From assembly GCA_027484915.1 (NCBI GenBank), contig JAIXSA010000126.1:1-64000 (forward strand): a stretch of DNA of 64,000 nt, written 5' to 3'. The notes under the pieces are model-generated. The model searched no databases. It saw only the letters and a list, made by a program, of their open reading frames with translations, and was not told where the DNA came from. Below, piece after piece: positions 62,132 through 64,000 of the stretch. Source of the stretch: Paracoccaceae bacterium. Its GTDB lineage: Bacteria > Pseudomonadota > Alphaproteobacteria > Rhodobacterales > Rhodobacteraceae. The position numbers and the translations under genes are program-made. Every line of letters starts with the position of its first letter. The first letter of the stretch is position 1.

Positions 62132-63304
62132 TCAGGCCGTCTGTGCCGGAGCCGACTGCCGTGCCTTTGCCGAAGCCAGCGTCTCGCGCAGCTCGGCCTC
62201 CATCTTCACCAGTTCCACCTCGGCCGCCGCCCGGCGCGCCTTGCCCTCGTCGGCGATGGCAAGGCTTTCGTTGATCGTGGCGATCAGCGTGGCATTGGCC
62301 GCCTTGATCGTCTCGATGTCGAAGACCCCACGCTCCATCTCCTCGCGCACCACCTTGTTGGCGGCCTGCAGGTTCTCGGCATTGGCCTTCAGCAATTCGT
62401 TCGTCAGGTCGTTCGCCTCACGCACAGCCTCGGCCGCTTCCTTCGACCGCTGGATCGTCACCGCCTGTGCCAGCTGCGTCTCCCACAGCGGCACGGTGTT
62501 GACGAGGGTCGAGTTGATCTTGGTCACCAGCGACTTGTCATTCTCCTGCACCAGCCGGATCGAGGGCAGTGACTGCATCGTCACCTGCCGGGTCAAACGC
62601 AGGTCATGCACCCGGCGCTCCAGATCATCCCGCGCCGCGCGCAGATCGCGCAGCTCCTGCGCCTTCATCACCTTGTCCGCTTCGGGGGCCGCCGTCACCT
62701 CGGCCTCCTTGGCCGGGATCGCCGTGCCGTCCGTCTCGGCCAGCTTCGCCTCTCCGGCGGCGATGTACAGCGCCAGCTCGTTGTAGAAGGTCAGCGTCTT
62801 TTCATAGAGCAGGTCCAGGCTCTTGATATCCTTGAGCAGCGTATGCTCATGCGTCAGAAGCTCACCCGTGATCTTGTCGATCTGCCCCTGCACGTCCTCG
62901 TACTGCGCCACGAACTCGGCGAAGGGCGCCGCGCGGCCCAGAAGCTTCTCCCACCAGCTCGACTCGCGCCGCAGGTCCAGCTCCTCGACAGCGAAACCGC
63001 GGATCGTGGTGACGATCTTGCGAAGCGAGTCGCCTGCAGGCCCCACATCCTTGTTCTTCACGTCCTGCAACATCGCCTGGCTGATCACCTGCAGCTCGGC
63101 CTGCGCGGACGAGCCGAAGGCGATGATCGACTGAGTGTTCGACAGGTCCACTTCGTCCATCCGCTTGCGGATTGCCTCGGCCTTGTCCGAAGGTGCTGCC
63201 TCCAGCGGCACGACCTCGGCCATCGGCTCGGGCAGGATCACGGCATTGACCTTCTCGACCTCGGTCAGAAGGGCCTGCGCATCGGATTGAACGGTTGTGG
63301 ACAT
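62132..63304 (-). CDS. TelA-family protein (toxic anion resistance)
   Basis: A 390-residue, mainly helical cytoplasmic protein of the TelA family, named for tellurite resistance but generally tied to envelope stress. Landmarks are FGSSAQAELQVISQAMLQDVKNKDVGPAGDSLRKIV, WWEKLLGRAAPF, QSLPSIRLVQENDKSLVTKINSTLVNTVPLWETQLAQAV and NAENLQAANKVVREEMERGVFDIETIKAAN. Long coiled-coil stretches cover residues 140-270 and 290-370. The ATG at 63304 has GGGAGA upstream, 17 bases after the XpaC stop. Confidence 0.93.
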   Translation of the reverse strand: MSTTVQSDAQALLTEVEKVNAVILPEPMAEVVPLEAAPSDKAEAIRKRMDEVDLSNTQSIIAFGSSAQAELQVISQAMLQDVKNKDVGPAGDSLRKIVTTIRGFAVEELDLRRESSWWEKLLGRAAPFAEFVAQYEDVQGQIDKITGELLTHEHTLLKDIKSLDLLYEKTLTFYNELALYIAAGEAKLAETDGTAIPAKEAEVTAAPEADKVMKAQELRDLRAARDDLERRVHDLRLTRQVTMQSLPSIRLVQENDKSLVTKINSTLVNTVPLWETQLAQAVTIQRSKEAAEAVREANDLTNELLKANAENLQAANKVVREEMERGVFDIETIKAANATLIATINESLAIADEGKARRAAAEVELVKMEAELRETLASAKARQSAPAQTA

Positions 63305-63321
63305 CGGAAGTCTCCCTTGGA

Positions 63322-64000
63322 TCAATGATCAAGCTTCAAACGGTCGCGCAACACGGCGATCTCGACATCCAGATCGGTGCGGCTGTTGGAAAGAAAAGTG
63401 GTAGTCTTCTGAGCGAAGGTGGTTTCCAGATCGGTCAGCAGCGCCTCATAGTCGCTGCGGGCACTGGCGTCCCGGGTCTGGGCGTAATGGTCGGCGAACT
63501 TCACCGTCGCGTCGCGGGCGCCCATCAGGTAGACCGACAGGTACTTCCGCGCCGCCGTCAGGTCGCCAGGATCGCCCTCGATCGTGCGAAAAAGCCCCCG
63601 CGCCACGCCCGAAAACTGCGCGACGCGCTTCTCAAGGCTGCGGTCCTTCGCCCGCAGGATCGCATCCTGCATCGCGGACAGATAGGCCTCGCCCTCTTCC
63701 ACGGCCTTTGCGACCCGGCCGGTCTGGAAGGCGTCGATCCCTTCCATCCCCTTGTCGGCCATCGGGTCCAGCCCGAACGCCGCCAGATGCAGCCCCGCCC
63801 CGACGACAGCGTAAAGGACCGGGTACACAAGACCCTGATCGGCGATCACGCCCCCCACGGCCAGCGCCGCCCCGGTCGCCACCGCCCCCGCCGCCTTGCG
63901 CGGGAAGGCTGGCCGACGCGCAAGCTTGCGGGCGTTGTAGGCCGCCTCGGCCGCCATCCCTTCGCGGGTAAGCCAAGCTGCCAGCACGATCAGCCCTCCG
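63322..64000 (-). CDS. XpaC-family (5-bromo-4-chloroindolyl phosphate hydrolysis) protein, partial
   Basis: The C-terminal 226 residues of an XpaC-family protein; the frame runs open through the right edge, so the true start lies outside. A GTG at 63987 with GGAGGG upstream exists, but the residues before it (GGLIV) continue the family's second membrane helix, so it is probably internal. Visible parts are a helix near VLAAWLTREG, VATGAALAVGGVIADQGL and the coiled helical remainder with DAILRAKDRSLEKRVAQFSGVARGLF and LDVEIAVLRDRLKLDH. XpaC and TelA genes are neighbours in many bacteria. Confidence 0.87.
   Translation of the reverse strand, partial: GGLIVLAAWLTREGMAAEAAYNARKLARRPAFPRKAAGAVATGAALAVGGVIADQGLVYPVLYAVVGAGLHLAAFGLDPMADKGMEGIDAFQTGRVAKAVEEGEAYLSAMQDAILRAKDRSLEKRVAQFSGVARGLFRTIEGDPGDLTAARKYLSVYLMGARDATVKFADHYAQTRDASARSDYEALLTDLETTFAQKTTTFLSNSRTDLDVEIAVLRDRLKLDH

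Overview
The window looks like a chromosomal stretch from a high-GC alphaproteobacterium of the Rhodobacteraceae (Rhodobacter/Gemmobacter/Tabrizicola type). The evidence is gene content rather than a database match: the cell-cycle regulator GcrA, an NDUFS4-type complex I accessory subunit, DUF1467 next to methylmalonyl-CoA epimerase, a Rhodobacter-type porin, a Hint-domain protein, and many tightly packed genes with ATGA/GTGA overlaps. No IS element, prophage or CRISPR array was seen. Both ends cut genes: carB on the left, an XpaC-family gene on the right.

Layout. 1-9.3 kb: carB, an amino-acid permease, pabB-pabC (p-aminobenzoate branch), aspS, a DUF1993 protein, a GNAT enzyme, a receiver-only response regulator, and methylmalonyl-CoA epimerase with DUF1467. 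9.3-16.2 kb: small housekeeping and accessory genes (EI24 membrane protein, nitroreductase, NUC1-type nuclease, histone-deacetylase-fold hydrolase, DUF167, an M48-like lipoprotein, IMPACT-family protein, DgkA, PRC-barrel protein, DCC protein). 16.2-26.4 kb: rimO, an AsmA-family protein, gcrA, a serine hydrolase facing a Hint-domain protein, then argD-argF. 26.5-35.5 kb: DUF1993 plus isochorismatase, an MFS transporter, hrpB, an oxidoreductase gene broken by one in-frame amber codon, meaB with an overlapping alpha/beta hydrolase, and a DMT transporter. 35.5-43.1 kb: rpmB, an Arr-type ADP-ribosyltransferase, lepA, three small lipoproteins (one 44-residue entericidin-like gene is easily missed), purC, a PfkB kinase and dtd. 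43.2-55.5 kb: acyl-CoA synthetase, ABC exporter, an alpha/beta hydrolase - threonine dehydratase - alpha/beta hydrolase operon (the last lacks its nucleophile serine), an enolase-superfamily enzyme, tRNA-Arg(UCU), a complex I subunit, a methyltransferase and uvrB.

55.5-64 kb holds the two most interesting regions. A porin and a PstS-type phosphate-binding protein sit behind an AT-rich promoter that carries an 11-bp-phased series of Pho-box-like repeats, suggesting a PhoB-controlled phosphate-uptake unit without pstCAB beside it. Next, a five-gene same-strand operon encodes XpaC, TelA, a DUF2927 lipoprotein, an SPFH+GYF protein and a membrane-anchored double zinc-ribbon protein. This is a plausible envelope-stress module, related in layout to the Bacillus YdjG/YdjI-PspA system.

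The intergenic DNA contains several palindrome families: composite double palindromes, GTAGGGTGGGC-type palindromes, CAAATATCC elements and long perfect inverted repeats. One of these inverted repeats has a G-quadruplex-type loop.
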